Assembly: GCA_965203605.1 (NCBI GenBank)
Contig: OZ241902.1
Span: 2,480,001-2,544,000 of the forward strand
Source of the DNA: JAPOUP01 sp965203605
Lineage (GTDB): Bacteria > Pseudomonadota > Alphaproteobacteria > Rhodobacterales > Rhodobacteraceae
DNA length: 64,000 bases
Direction of reading: 5' to 3'
How positions within the stretch are numbered: position 1 is the stretch's first letter; each line of letters opens with the position of its first letter. Shown piece after piece: positions 51,708-60,857 of the stretch. The position numbers and the translations under genes were made by a program. Under the pieces are notes generated by a model that was not told the origin of the DNA, searched no databases, and worked only from the letters and a program-made list of their open reading frames with translations.

Positions 51708-52400
51708 ATGACGAGGGAAGACTTCATTCAAGCTCGTCCGAGGAGATCGGACGAGGTCGAGCTGTTACCGGAATGTCCGGAAGTCCTTGCCGCGGCCGAG
51801 GAGCGGGGCGTACGGAATGTGGTGCACTTCACAACGATGAGAGGCGCGGTCGGGGTTTTGGCTGCTCGCCTCGTCAAGAGTCGAGAGCGGCTGCCCAAAG
51901 ACAAATATCTTGAACACGTCTACCAACCGAACGCATTATGCCGCAAGGATCCCGCTTGGCTAGACTACGTGAATCTCTCCGTGGAGCGCATCAACGACTG
52001 GATGTTCGATGTATCCCAACGTTGGCATGCGGCTGAGGGCAATCCTTGGGTTTTGCTGTCGTTCAGTCCCGAGATACTGGCGCATCCGGGGGTGGTGTTT
52101 ACAACGACAAACAACATTTATCCAACTTGCACGCGCACGGAAGGATTCCTGGGATTCGAGCGGATGTTCGCAGAAACGGTTGCTGGTCGTCACAACAACG
52201 TTCATGACCGCGCTGGCAAGCTTCCCTCATGGCCCACTGGTCGGCAGGCGGAAGTTCTGTATCCAGGTGAGCTGTCGTGCGAGTATCTGCAACGGATTGA
52301 CGCTCAAACAGAAGATGGCCTTGACGACATACATGGCATCTTGAGTGGTCTTCAGTTGGATAAGATTGCCGTTTGTCATGAACCGGAGGCATTCGAATGA
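51708..52400 (+). CDS. DarT-like ADP-ribosyltransferase (DUF4433)
   Basis: A 230-residue protein of the DUF4433/DarT family, NAD+-dependent enzymes that ADP-ribosylate DNA bases. The NAD-binding start is VVHFTTMRGAVGVLAARLVK with H40-F-T. The DYVNLSVERINDWMF segment corresponds to the substrate-loop strand. The catalytic glutamate (near residue 182) is in GRQAEVLYPGELS, the family's R.AEVL signature. The ATG at 51708 is six bases after the helicase stop; a GTG at 51699 would overlap it. Its stop overlaps the glycohydrolase start (ATGA). DarT toxins normally pair with DarG macrodomain or NADAR hydrolases. Here the downstream gene is an ADP-ribosylglycohydrolase, a different fold. The frame is intact. 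Confidence 0.8.
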   Translation: MTREDFIQARPRRSDEVELLPECPEVLAAAEERGVRNVVHFTTMRGAVGVLAARLVKSRERLPKDKYLEHVYQPNALCRKDPAWLDYVNLSVERINDWMFDVSQRWHAAEGNPWVLLSFSPEILAHPGVVFTTTNNIYPTCTRTEGFLGFERMFAETVAGRHNNVHDRAGKLPSWPTGRQAEVLYPGELSCEYLQRIDAQTEDGLDDIHGILSGLQLDKIAVCHEPEAFE

Positions 52401-54133
52401 CTGTTTCGGAATCGCTTCGTGGTGCTTCGCCAACGAGCACCGGGGATGTTCCACAGCCTGCCAATGCGGCTTCAACCCAGTTTGCAGCGCGTGCCGCGAT
52501 GACCCGCTGTTCCGCTCTGTGGGCGGCTTACGGGGACGCGTTGGGCTGGATCAGTGAACTGACCGATTCAAAAGGACTGAAGCAAAGGACGAAAGGTGAG
52601 CCGCTTTGCCGTCCCATCGCATGGAACAGGAGGATCGGTGGCCGTGGGGGAATCATCGCAACATTGCCGGTGGGCTGCTACTCCGATGATTCCCAGTTGC
52701 GTTTCGCTACGGGTCGGGCGATAGGATCTGGTGGTTTCGATGTCGAAGCGTTCGCAAAGGTCGAACTCCCAGTCTGGCTAAGCTACGGGCTCGGGGGAGG
52801 CAAATCTACGAGCGCTGCTGCAAAGAACCTGTCCAGACGGACGGTCCCTTGGTTCGCCAACACGTTCAAGGGATGGAGTGTTTCCGGTGGAAACGGCGCG
52901 GCGATGCGAATCCAACCCCATGTCTGGGCGAGCCCGGATTGGGACGACGTCAGAAGCTACCTGCCCGACGTTGTGCGCAACACGATCTGTACCCATTCCC
53001 ATCCCATCGGACTGCTCGGGTCGGTTGTTCATGCGCTGACGCTCGCACACACCATGGCCACCGGTCGTCAACCATCGGTCAGTGATTTGATGGGGGCCGT
53101 CAAGACAGCTGCGGAACTCCCCGAGATCATGAGGAGCGATACCGAGGTAGGAAACTATTGGCGCGGGACTTTTGAACGGGAGTCGGGGAGTTTTGATGAC
53201 GCTTGGAGGCGTGCAATCGAGGAATGCAAGGAAGCGGTGTCAATTGCTGGAGCGGGGGCTCCGAATTCGAATGGAGCTGAACGCTATGCCGCTTTGATCA
53301 ACGGACTGAGACTTCGCGATCCAGCGCGGAGAGGTAGCGGAATGCTGACCGCAGTCGCGTCAGTCGGCTTGTTGTGGTGCGAAGCTGAACCGGAAAAGGC
53401 CATGCGTATCGCAGCAAATGAACTAGGGACTGATACTGATACGATTGCGTCGATGGCTGGAGCTATCGCCGGTGCGGTGGCAGAGGCCGAGCCGCAAGCG
53501 CCGGTGCTTGATGCGGAGCTGTTCCGTTCTGAAGCCAATCGGTTGGTAAGGATTGCCTTTGGCAAGCGTCTGGATGGCCATCGTTATCCCGATCTGCTGC
53601 GCTGGTCGGCACCGTCAAGACGCGCCGATACTCTGGTGCGCACGAGAGACGAGGGTTTCTACGTCCGGGGGCTAGGTCCCGCTAAAGTGACGAGCGAACC
53701 GATAATGTCGCCGAATGGCATCTTCCAGTGGCAGTGGTTGACGCTTAACTCCGGTCAGACTTTGTTGATCAAGCGAAGGGCTGATCTGATGCTCATCGAA
53801 GATGAATTTGAGAGACCGCCGATGCAACGGTCTCTGCATCCAATGCCGTCCAGGGTCGATGCCAACGAGGGGCCATCTGCGTCGGAGCGTTGGTCAACCA
53901 ATTCGGATGGTCCGATGGAAGCGCCTCCGGAGGAAACAATGAATGCTACCGCAGAAACTGGGCCATCTTTGGATCTGCCGCTCGCACTCCGCTACTTGGA
54001 GAGCCACAAAGACGATGACAGAGCTGTAGGGGGTGCATTGCGGCGCGTCGTCAACAAGGGGACCCCTGGCCAAATTGCGGCATTCACTTCCGCCTTGATC
54101 GATCACCTGCGAATGACTGAGAGGATGAGGTGA
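52397..54133 (+). CDS. ADP-ribosylglycohydrolase (ARH/DraG family) with C-terminal extension
   Basis: A 578-residue protein. Residues ~35-370 form an ARH/DraG-type hydrolase: WAAYGDALGW, the metal ligands in GCYSDDSQLRFATGRAI (near residue 97), GNGAAMRIQP, SHPIGLLGSVVHALTLAH, SGMLTAVASVGLLW and the second metal site in LGTDTDTIASMAGAIAGAV (near residue 345). These residues bind the two Mg2+ and ADP-ribose, so the enzyme should be active. The last ~200 residues are unrecognised (a WQWLTLNSGQTLLIKRRADL segment and a final helix). It is coupled to the DarT-like gene by ATGA, so it is the likely antidote, removing ADP-ribose from the modified target. Confidence 0.87.
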   Translation: MTVSESLRGASPTSTGDVPQPANAASTQFAARAAMTRCSALWAAYGDALGWISELTDSKGLKQRTKGEPLCRPIAWNRRIGGRGGIIATLPVGCYSDDSQLRFATGRAIGSGGFDVEAFAKVELPVWLSYGLGGGKSTSAAAKNLSRRTVPWFANTFKGWSVSGGNGAAMRIQPHVWASPDWDDVRSYLPDVVRNTICTHSHPIGLLGSVVHALTLAHTMATGRQPSVSDLMGAVKTAAELPEIMRSDTEVGNYWRGTFERESGSFDDAWRRAIEECKEAVSIAGAGAPNSNGAERYAALINGLRLRDPARRGSGMLTAVASVGLLWCEAEPEKAMRIAANELGTDTDTIASMAGAIAGAVAEAEPQAPVLDAELFRSEANRLVRIAFGKRLDGHRYPDLLRWSAPSRRADTLVRTRDEGFYVRGLGPAKVTSEPIMSPNGIFQWQWLTLNSGQTLLIKRRADLMLIEDEFERPPMQRSLHPMPSRVDANEGPSASERWSTNSDGPMEAPPEETMNATAETGPSLDLPLALRYLESHKDDDRAVGGALRRVVNKGTPGQIAAFTSALIDHLRMTERMR

Positions 54134-55475
54134 TGCGGTGGCCGAAGCATTGGGCACGGGCTAGCTGTCGCAGCGACCGAACCAGAAGATTTGCCCGCCG
54201 CAGTATTCAGGCGACTGCACGAGCGCATCGGTGAGTGTGTCGACGGCGCGGGATCCCTCTTGCTCGCAGTGAATCCTTGACTCTCCTGGGTTTCATTCGC
54301 ATTCCTCACTTGCCTTACTCGCGTCCGGAATTGCACCGTTGCAGTTCGGCTCCTTGCGGCGTCGCCAACGCATCGGACTCGTCGCACGAAACTCAGAGAT
54401 CCTTCTCGAACAGGTGTGACTTTTCGACGACATCATGCGCGATATTGCGCTCTTCACCTTCCCTTCGATTGGCGGGTTCCAGCGCCATCGTTTCGCGTCA
54501 TATCCTCAAATGGAATCAGGATATAATGGTGACGAGGCGGTTGGCGCAACATGGCCGGAATTGTGTGCATGGGGGATGCCTTTGGGTGACAGAATTGCTC
54601 AACCGAATGCCATTGCTGCGCCCGCCGGCCGAGTTTGGTGATGCTGCGGTCGACGCGGCGACGCTCGTAGGCATGCATCCCCCGCTCCACGTATTCGTTG
54701 CTTCGCGTGAACATCGTGTGGACTAGACAGGCGAACTCGCGAGTGGTCGCGATTACCGCCACCGGCGAGTCCGTCCGGGCTCCGGTCGGTTTGCGCCGTT
54801 CCGGAGCCGGATCTTCGGTGCTCGAGGGCCGTAAACGCCGCCTTCCAGCCATTTTCAACGCTCGGGCTCTGCCCTCGCTGCGGAAATGGCCAGCGTTGCA
54901 CTTCGGAATGGAAGTGGGGAGGCCATAGTGCTTACTCGGCGGGTGTGGCGACACTGGTTCGGGAGTTGACGGTCAGGGAAGATTTCCGACAGTGGGCCAC
55001 TCGTTCCAATCCTGCCCACACATTGAGGAAGTGAGGGCTGTCCACAAAGAGATATCTCCGCGCCCGGGACGCCGCGAACCTTGATCTTCGGGCTTCACTG
55101 ACTGCTGATATCACAAGGCTTCATAACTAAGTTCAACCCAATATTGGATACTGGCGGCGCACCCATTTGTTCCTCTCACTATCTGCAAGGGTCTGGCCAA
55201 TCGACCAACCGAATGTCAGCGAAAACTCCGTGATGTACACGTCAGGAAAGCCGTATCACCGAAATCAGGACGGAAGTCCGACTTCGCACCGCGACTAGCA
55301 CTTGCAAATGACCCCTGTTGCCCATTAGATTCTTTCCAACCGGACTTTGGATACCCGACACACCAAACTTGAGTCCAAACTCCATGCAGTCGGTAACCCG
55401 GTTCTGCGACGGCCATCGGATTCAGGCAGAGACGGACAACGATTGACGGATGATCGGAGAATTGCGGAGACCACT
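54134..55475. other. Degenerate region between the DarT operon and mmsA
   Basis: About 1.3 kb without an intact gene. Immediately after the glycohydrolase stop, the same frame still reads protein-like (LAVAATEPEDLPAAVFRRLH, then ERIGECVDGAGSLLLAVNP) to 54288, suggesting a lost C-terminus or a fragment of a fourth gene. An IS110-like relic lies near 54.6-54.8 kb on the minus strand. The last ~500 bases before mmsA show nothing recognisable. Confidence 0.5.
54597..54765 (-). pseudogene. Transposase C-terminal relic, IS110-like
   Basis: Minus-strand stretch reading PVAVIATTREFACLVHTMFT, then RSNEYVERGMHAYERRRVDR. It resembles the tail of IS110-type transposases (a VAIARKLACLVY.ML..G..YV..G...YE pattern). 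Upstream the frame is open but unrecognisable. It is too degraded to assign confidently. Confidence 0.4.
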
Positions 55476-56975
55476 ATGGAAGAACTGTACCACTATATAG
55501 ACGGAGAGCACATCAAAGGCGGTTCCAGCCGTTTTGGCAACATCTACAACCCTGCTACAGGAGAAGTGCAGGCAAGAGTGCCGTTTGCCTCCAAGGACGA
55601 GGTTGAAGCTGCCATTGCCGGGGCCGAAAGAGCCCAACCTGTCTGGGCTAGCACCAACCCGCAGCGCCGAGCGCGCGTAATGATGGAATTCGTGCGCCTG
55701 CTCAACCGCGACATGGATCGTCTCGCGGAGGCCTTGAGCCGCGAGCATGGCAAGACCTTGCCGGACGCACGCGGCGACGTGCAGCGCGGTCTAGAGGTGG
55801 TTGAGTTTTGCATCGGGGCACCGCATCTGATGAAAGGGGATTTCACCGACAGCGCCGGCCCCGGAATAGATATGTACTCAATGCGCCAGCCATTGGGTGT
55901 CTGCGGTGGCATCACACCCTTCAACTTTCCCGCCATGATCCCGATGTGGATGTTCGCTCCGGCTCTCGTCTGCGGAAACGCTTTCGTCCTCAAACCATCC
56001 GAGCGCGACCCCACGGTTCCGCTGATGTTGGCCGAGCTACTGGTTGAGGCAGGTCTGCCCAAGGGCGTTCTTCAGGTTGTCAACGGCGACAGGGAAGCGG
56101 TGGACGCACTGCTTCACAACCCCATTGTTCAGTCAATTGGTTTCGTGGGCTCGACTCCCATCGCCGAATACGTTTATGCAACTGGATGCAGCAACGGTAA
56201 GCGCGTCCAATGCTTCGGTGGGGCCAAGAACCATATGATTGTGATGCCCGATGCCGATATGGATCAAGCCGCCGACGCTTTGGTAGGTGCCGGATATGGC
56301 GCTGCTGGCGAGCGCTGCATGGCAGTATCAGTGGCGGTGCCAGTCGGTGACGGTACAGCCGACCGCCTTATCGAGAGGCTTACCCCGCGCGTCGAGAACC
56401 TCAAGGTCGGCCCCTATACGGCTGGCGAAGACATGGACTTCGGACCGGTCGTGACAGCGGAGGCCAAGGAGCGCATTCTCCGCCTTGTCGATTCCGGCGT
56501 GGCACAGGGCGCAAAACTGGTCGTTGACGGTCGTGGCTTTTCCCTGCAGGGTTATGAAAACGGCTTTTTCGTTGGTGCGCATCTCTTCGATCACGTCACC
56601 ACTGACATGGATATTTACCGTCAGGAGATATTCGGGCCTGTACTCTCGACCGTCCGAGCCAAGAGCTATGAAGAAGCGCTCAGCTTCGCCATGGACAATG
56701 ACTACGGAAACGGAACGGCGATATTCACGAGGGACGGAGACACCGCCCGCGATTTCGCCAACCGTGTCAATGTTGGCATGGTTGGCGTCAACGTGCCAAT
56801 TCCGGTGCCGCTCGCCTACCATACGTTTGGCGGCTGGAAGAAATCCGTGTTCGGTGACCTTAACCAGCACGGTCCCGACTCGATCAGGTTCTACACACGA
56901 ACCAAGACCGTGACATCGCGTTGGCCGAGCGGCCTCAAGGAAGGTGGAGAGTTTCATTTCCGGGCGATGGATTGA
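55476..56975 (+). CDS. mmsA: Methylmalonate-semialdehyde dehydrogenase (CoA-acylating)
   Basis: A 499-residue aldehyde dehydrogenase that converts methylmalonate semialdehyde to propionyl-CoA, the last step of valine catabolism. Marks of the MmsA class: FIP-type N-terminus replaced by LYHYIDGEHIKGGSSRFGNI, the CoA-class motif GVCGGITPFNFPAMIPMWMF, the catalytic cysteine in GAAGERCMAVSVAVPVGDG and the GMVGVNVPIPVPLAYHTFGG block with WKKSVFGDLNQHG. The start at 55476 follows the family; the frame is open to 55347. It leads the valine cluster completed by acyl-CoA dehydrogenase, HIBYL-CoA hydrolase and mmsB downstream. Confidence 0.95.
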   Translation: MEELYHYIDGEHIKGGSSRFGNIYNPATGEVQARVPFASKDEVEAAIAGAERAQPVWASTNPQRRARVMMEFVRLLNRDMDRLAEALSREHGKTLPDARGDVQRGLEVVEFCIGAPHLMKGDFTDSAGPGIDMYSMRQPLGVCGGITPFNFPAMIPMWMFAPALVCGNAFVLKPSERDPTVPLMLAELLVEAGLPKGVLQVVNGDREAVDALLHNPIVQSIGFVGSTPIAEYVYATGCSNGKRVQCFGGAKNHMIVMPDADMDQAADALVGAGYGAAGERCMAVSVAVPVGDGTADRLIERLTPRVENLKVGPYTAGEDMDFGPVVTAEAKERILRLVDSGVAQGAKLVVDGRGFSLQGYENGFFVGAHLFDHVTTDMDIYRQEIFGPVLSTVRAKSYEEALSFAMDNDYGNGTAIFTRDGDTARDFANRVNVGMVGVNVPIPVPLAYHTFGGWKKSVFGDLNQHGPDSIRFYTRTKTVTSRWPSGLKEGGEFHFRAMD

Positions 56976-57466
56976 GCCTCAGGCCTTCTGCACCTCCACT
57001 TCCTCCCGCATCGCTATGTCGGCGGTTCGGGCTGTCAGGTGTCGGAGAATCCGAGTCCGCTCGATCAAGCGGCGATCTCTGGATCATTGCACCACTGGAG
57101 TGTGTCACATGCCGGAACGCGCCCGATGCCATCAGCGTTTGAGTTTCTCGGGCATCCGTCGAACGTCCATGACCATTTGACTCAGGTCACCGGCTAATGC
57201 CCACGATCGACCTACCCTCAGCGCATCACAGGATAGAACTCGTGTCCCGGGAGGTGATCGCTTTAGGCTTCCAACTTACCTTTACAGACCACGAGGTGGC
57301 CTTCTGAATTGACCCGAACAATGGAATAGGTCCCGGATGCTGTCTGCAACCGATTTCCGCCGGGACATCCCTCCAGGTGCTGGACAGCGTACGCCGTGCT
57401 TTCGCTTGCCAATCCCGCATCTTTCAGCAAATCGAATGACCGTGAACAAATTCAGGGAGTGGAACC
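56976..57466 (+). other. Intergenic, no gene recognised
   Basis: About 490 bases between mmsA and the YbdK-like gene. It presumably holds the promoter of the latter. Short frames show no conserved features. The YbdK start is a TTG with AGGGAG upstream. Confidence 0.4.
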
Positions 57467-58597
57467 TTGCTTACGACCCCTAGTTTCACAATGGGGATTG
57501 AGGAGGAATACCTCCTTGTCCACAGAGACACGCTTGATCTTGTCGAAGTCCCACCGGAATTGATGAACGACTGTTCCGCGGAGCTCGGCAAGCAGGTTTC
57601 ACCGGAATTCCTGCGCTGTCAGGTCGAAGTTGGCACTGGAATCTGCGCAGGCATTTCGGAAGCGCGCGAAGATCTCAAGCGGCTTCGCAGTACCGTTGCG
57701 CGAATTGCCGAACGATACGACCTGACCCCCCTGTCAGTAAGCTGTCATCCCACCGCCCGCTGGGAGGACCAGCATCACACCGTAGGCGAACGCTATAACG
57801 CTCTTCAACACGATCTCGCTGGGGTGGCAAGGCGACTTCTGATTTCTGGAATGCATGTGCATATCGGAATCGAGAACGACGATCTGCGTATCGACCTGAT
57901 GAGCCAGTTCACCTATTTCCTGCCCCACTTGGTGGCCCTTAGTGCCTCATCTCCTTACTGGCAGGGGCAGGACACCGGGCTTGCCAGCTACCGCTTGACC
58001 ATTTTTGATAACCTGCCGCGCACGGGCCTGCCTCCTCATATTGACAACTACTCCGAATTCCGTCGTTCGGTTGACACAATTGTCGCAACCGGAGCGATCG
58101 AGGACGCAACCAAAATCTGGTGGGATCTCCGCCCCTCCGACCGTTTTTCGACGCTCGAAACCAGAATCTGCGATAATTCTCCGCGGCTGGAACACGCACT
58201 GTCCATTGCTGCCATGATCCAGTGCCTCCTCAGAATGCTCTGGCGCCTGCGCACCATGAACCAGAGGTGGCGGCAGTACGAGGCCTTTCTCGTGGGAGAG
58301 AATCGATGGCGGGCCCAAAGATATGGCATGCGGGAGGGCCTTATTGACTTCGGGCGTGGCCATGTCGTGCCGTTCCCGGATCTGCTGGAGGAAATGATCG
58401 AACTCATCGCGGAAGACGCCGACTTCCTGGGCTGCTCAGCCGAAGTCGAAGCTGCTCGGGACATCCTGACCAAAGGAAACAGCTCGGAACGCCAGCGTGC
58501 GGTGTATGCTGCAGAGCTTGAGAGGACGGCAGACGAGGACCGTGCGATGGCAGCCGTCATCCGCTCACTGATCGAGGAGTTCAGCGCCGACCTGTAA
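57467..58597 (+). CDS. Carboxylate-amine ligase, YbdK/GCS2 family
   Basis: A 376-residue ATP-grasp-like ligase of the glutamate--cysteine ligase type 2 family (YbdK). FTMGIEEEYLLVHRDTLDLV at the start is the family signature, followed by CQVEVGTGICAGISEAREDL, SGMHVHIGIENDDLRIDLM, SASSPYWQGQDTGLASYRL and TLETRICDNSPRLEHAL. Such proteins have weak glutamate-cysteine ligase activity, and their true substrate is unclear. It is placed within the valine-degradation cluster without an obvious metabolic link. The TTG start at 57467 has a good ribosome-binding site; an ATG at 57491 would remove eight residues. Confidence 0.92.
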   Translation: MLTTPSFTMGIEEEYLLVHRDTLDLVEVPPELMNDCSAELGKQVSPEFLRCQVEVGTGICAGISEAREDLKRLRSTVARIAERYDLTPLSVSCHPTARWEDQHHTVGERYNALQHDLAGVARRLLISGMHVHIGIENDDLRIDLMSQFTYFLPHLVALSASSPYWQGQDTGLASYRLTIFDNLPRTGLPPHIDNYSEFRRSVDTIVATGAIEDATKIWWDLRPSDRFSTLETRICDNSPRLEHALSIAAMIQCLLRMLWRLRTMNQRWRQYEAFLVGENRWRAQRYGMREGLIDFGRGHVVPFPDLLEEMIELIAEDADFLGCSAEVEAARDILTKGNSSERQRAVYAAELERTADEDRAMAAVIRSLIEEFSADL

Positions 58598-58674
58598 GCA
58601 TCCGGACTTGCCCACCAGCCACCAGTGAACTAGACATTTTCCGCAGTCCACGCCACAGGGATGGAGCGTACCGG

Positions 58675-59820
58675 ATGGACTTTGCGCTGAGTGGGGAACA
58701 GGAAGCCATTTTCGATATGGCGCGGGCCTTCGGAGAGGAGCACATTGCGCCCTTTGCCCGAAAATGGGAGTCCGAAGGGACAATACCCAAGGAACTCTGG
58801 CCAAGGTTTGCGGAACTTGGATTCGGTGGACTCTATGTCGATGAAGCGTTCGGCGGGAGCGGACTGACCCGGCTGGACTCGACGCTGGTGTTTGAAGCAC
58901 TGGCGATGTCCTGCCCGTCAGTTGGGTCGTTCCTTTCGATACACAATATGGTCGGTGGGATGATCGACAGGTTCGGCGATGACGATTGCCGTGCCAAATG
59001 GCTTCCCGAACTCTGCACAATGAGCAAAGTGTTTTCCTATTGCCTTACCGAACCCGGTAGCGGCTCAGACGCCGCCGCCCTCCTGAGCCGCGCCGAACGT
59101 ACAAATGACGGCTATGTCCTGAACGGAGTGAAGTCGTTCATCTCAGGGGGCGGCTATTCGGATGCCTATCTGGTCATGTGCCGCACTGGGCGCGAAGGCC
59201 CAGGAGGCATTTCGGCTGTGATCGTAGAGGACGGAACGCCGGGACTTACGTTTGGTGCATTGGAATCGAAGATGGGATGGCGGGCACAACCGACAACCCA
59301 GGTACAGTTCGACGCCTGCCGGATTCCCGCCGAGAACCTGATTGGAGAGGAAGGCAGGGGATTCACATATGCAATGGCTGGACTCGACGGCGGGCGTCTG
59401 AACATCTCCGCAGGGGCATTGGGGGCTGCACAGGCAGCACTCAATGCAACAATTGCCTATATGTCCGAACGCAAGGCATTCGGTGGGTACATCAGTGAAT
59501 TCCAAGCGTTGCAGTTTCGGCTTGCCGAATTCGAGACCAGATTGCAGGCAGCCCGGGTATTCCTGAGACAGGCCGCCTGGAAACTCGACACAGAAGCATC
59601 TGACGCGACCAAGTTCTGTGCAATGGCGAAGCTCATGGTGACTGAGGTGGCATTCGACGTCGCCAACGGCTGCCTGCAGCTGCATGGGGGCTACGGCTAT
59701 CTGGAGGATTACGGTATCGAGAAGATTGTTCGGGATCTGCGCGTCCACCAGATCCTGGAAGGCACCAACGAAATCATGCGGGTCATCATAAGCCGCTCCC
59801 TGCTAGCGGAGTCGTCATGA
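58675..59820 (+). CDS. Acyl-CoA dehydrogenase, probably isobutyryl-CoA dehydrogenase
   Basis: A 381-residue FAD enzyme: CLTEPGSGSDAAALLSRAE and the C-terminal QLHGGYGYLEDYGIEKIVRD, with RVHQILEGTNEIMRVIISR, are the family marks. The catalytic glutamate is in the EGTNEI block. Within the cluster mmsA - this gene - HIBYL-CoA hydrolase - mmsB it is most likely isobutyryl-CoA dehydrogenase (methacrylyl-CoA formation in valine breakdown). Its stop overlaps the next start (ATGA). A methacrylyl-CoA hydratase is not seen in the window. Confidence 0.92.
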   Translation: MDFALSGEQEAIFDMARAFGEEHIAPFARKWESEGTIPKELWPRFAELGFGGLYVDEAFGGSGLTRLDSTLVFEALAMSCPSVGSFLSIHNMVGGMIDRFGDDDCRAKWLPELCTMSKVFSYCLTEPGSGSDAAALLSRAERTNDGYVLNGVKSFISGGGYSDAYLVMCRTGREGPGGISAVIVEDGTPGLTFGALESKMGWRAQPTTQVQFDACRIPAENLIGEEGRGFTYAMAGLDGGRLNISAGALGAAQAALNATIAYMSERKAFGGYISEFQALQFRLAEFETRLQAARVFLRQAAWKLDTEASDATKFCAMAKLMVTEVAFDVANGCLQLHGGYGYLEDYGIEKIVRDLRVHQILEGTNEIMRVIISRSLLAESS

Positions 59821-60857
59821 GCGGGATCGATGTCCGGATCATTGGTCGGGCAGGCAGAATAACCCTCCGCCGACCCAAGGCGCTAAATGCCCTGACCTAT
59901 GGGATGATTCCCATCATTGGTGCGGCGTTGGACGCTTGGGAAACCGACGGAAGCGTCGAAATGGTGATAGTTGACGCCGAGGGCGAAAAGGCCTTCTGCG
60001 CAGGCGGTGACATCGCGGATCTATACAGCGCGGGCAGGAAAAGGGACTTCGAATACGGCCGCAGGTTCTGGCGTGACGAATACAGGTTGAACGCACGCCT
60101 CGCCGAGTTCACCAAGCCCATTGTCAGCTTCATGCAGGGATTTGTCATGGGCGGAGGAGTTGGACTGGGCTGCCACGCAAGTCACCGAATTGTTGGAGAC
60201 TCCAGCCGGATTGCGATGCCGGAATGCGGAATTGGACTGATTCCCGATGTGGGCGGGTCATCAATTCTCGCCACGGCTCCAGGCAGAATGGGCGAATACC
60301 TCGCTCTTACCTCCAGACGAATGGGACCGGGCGACGCGATATACATCGGATTCGCCGATCATTGTGTTTCGGAGGAATGCTGGCCAACCCTGATCGCCGC
60401 ACTCGAGGAATCCGGTGACCTGTCCGTTATCGAGTCCACCGCGCGTCCAGTTCCCGAGGCACCGCTGATGGCCGAACAGGCTGAAGTTGACGACCTGTTC
60501 TCCAACACATCTCTTTCTGGGACATTCGATCGTCTGTCAGCATCCGCCTCTTCCCTTGCCACCAGTGCCGCGAAAGCGATGACCCGTAACTCCCCTCTCT
60601 CCATGGCTTGTGCGCTGGAACTCCTGCGCCGCGTTCGAACGAACCCGACAATCCGCGGTGCGCTGAGGGAGGAATACCGATTTACGTCGCGCGCGTCGGA
60701 GCACGGTGACTTCATCGAAGGAATCCGTGCGCAGATCATTGACAAGGACCGCAGTCCAAAATGGAAGCACAGTCCGGAAACCGTAGCGCAAGGCGACGTG
60801 TTCGCCATGCTTGCGCCGCTCGGCCACGCTGACCTGACTCTGGAGGAATCACCTTGA
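59817..60857 (+). CDS. 3-hydroxyisobutyryl-CoA hydrolase
   Basis: A 346-residue crotonase-fold protein of the HIBYL-CoA hydrolase type. Features: RPKALNALTYGMIPIIGAAL, EKAFCAGGDIADLYSAGR, MQGFVMGGGVGLGCHASHRI, PECGIGLIPDVGGSSILAT and EEYRFTSRASEHGDFIEGIR. Length (about 80 residues longer than hydratases) and the FIEGIRA.IIDKDR..KW ending support the hydrolase. It cleaves 3-hydroxyisobutyryl-CoA to free 3-hydroxyisobutyrate for MmsB. Both ends overlap neighbours in ATGA/TTGA fashion, so it is in the middle of a tight operon. Confidence 0.93.
   Translation: MSGIDVRIIGRAGRITLRRPKALNALTYGMIPIIGAALDAWETDGSVEMVIVDAEGEKAFCAGGDIADLYSAGRKRDFEYGRRFWRDEYRLNARLAEFTKPIVSFMQGFVMGGGVGLGCHASHRIVGDSSRIAMPECGIGLIPDVGGSSILATAPGRMGEYLALTSRRMGPGDAIYIGFADHCVSEECWPTLIAALEESGDLSVIESTARPVPEAPLMAEQAEVDDLFSNTSLSGTFDRLSASASSLATSAAKAMTRNSPLSMACALELLRRVRTNPTIRGALREEYRFTSRASEHGDFIEGIRAQIIDKDRSPKWKHSPETVAQGDVFAMLAPLGHADLTLEESP

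Noticed and set aside
48817..54133. A Druantia defence system formed by the DruA-like gene and the helicase
   Set aside because: The DUF4338 gene is frameshifted, on the opposite strand, shaped like a mobile element, and no DruB-E genes are present; the UvrD-like helicase is not DruE.
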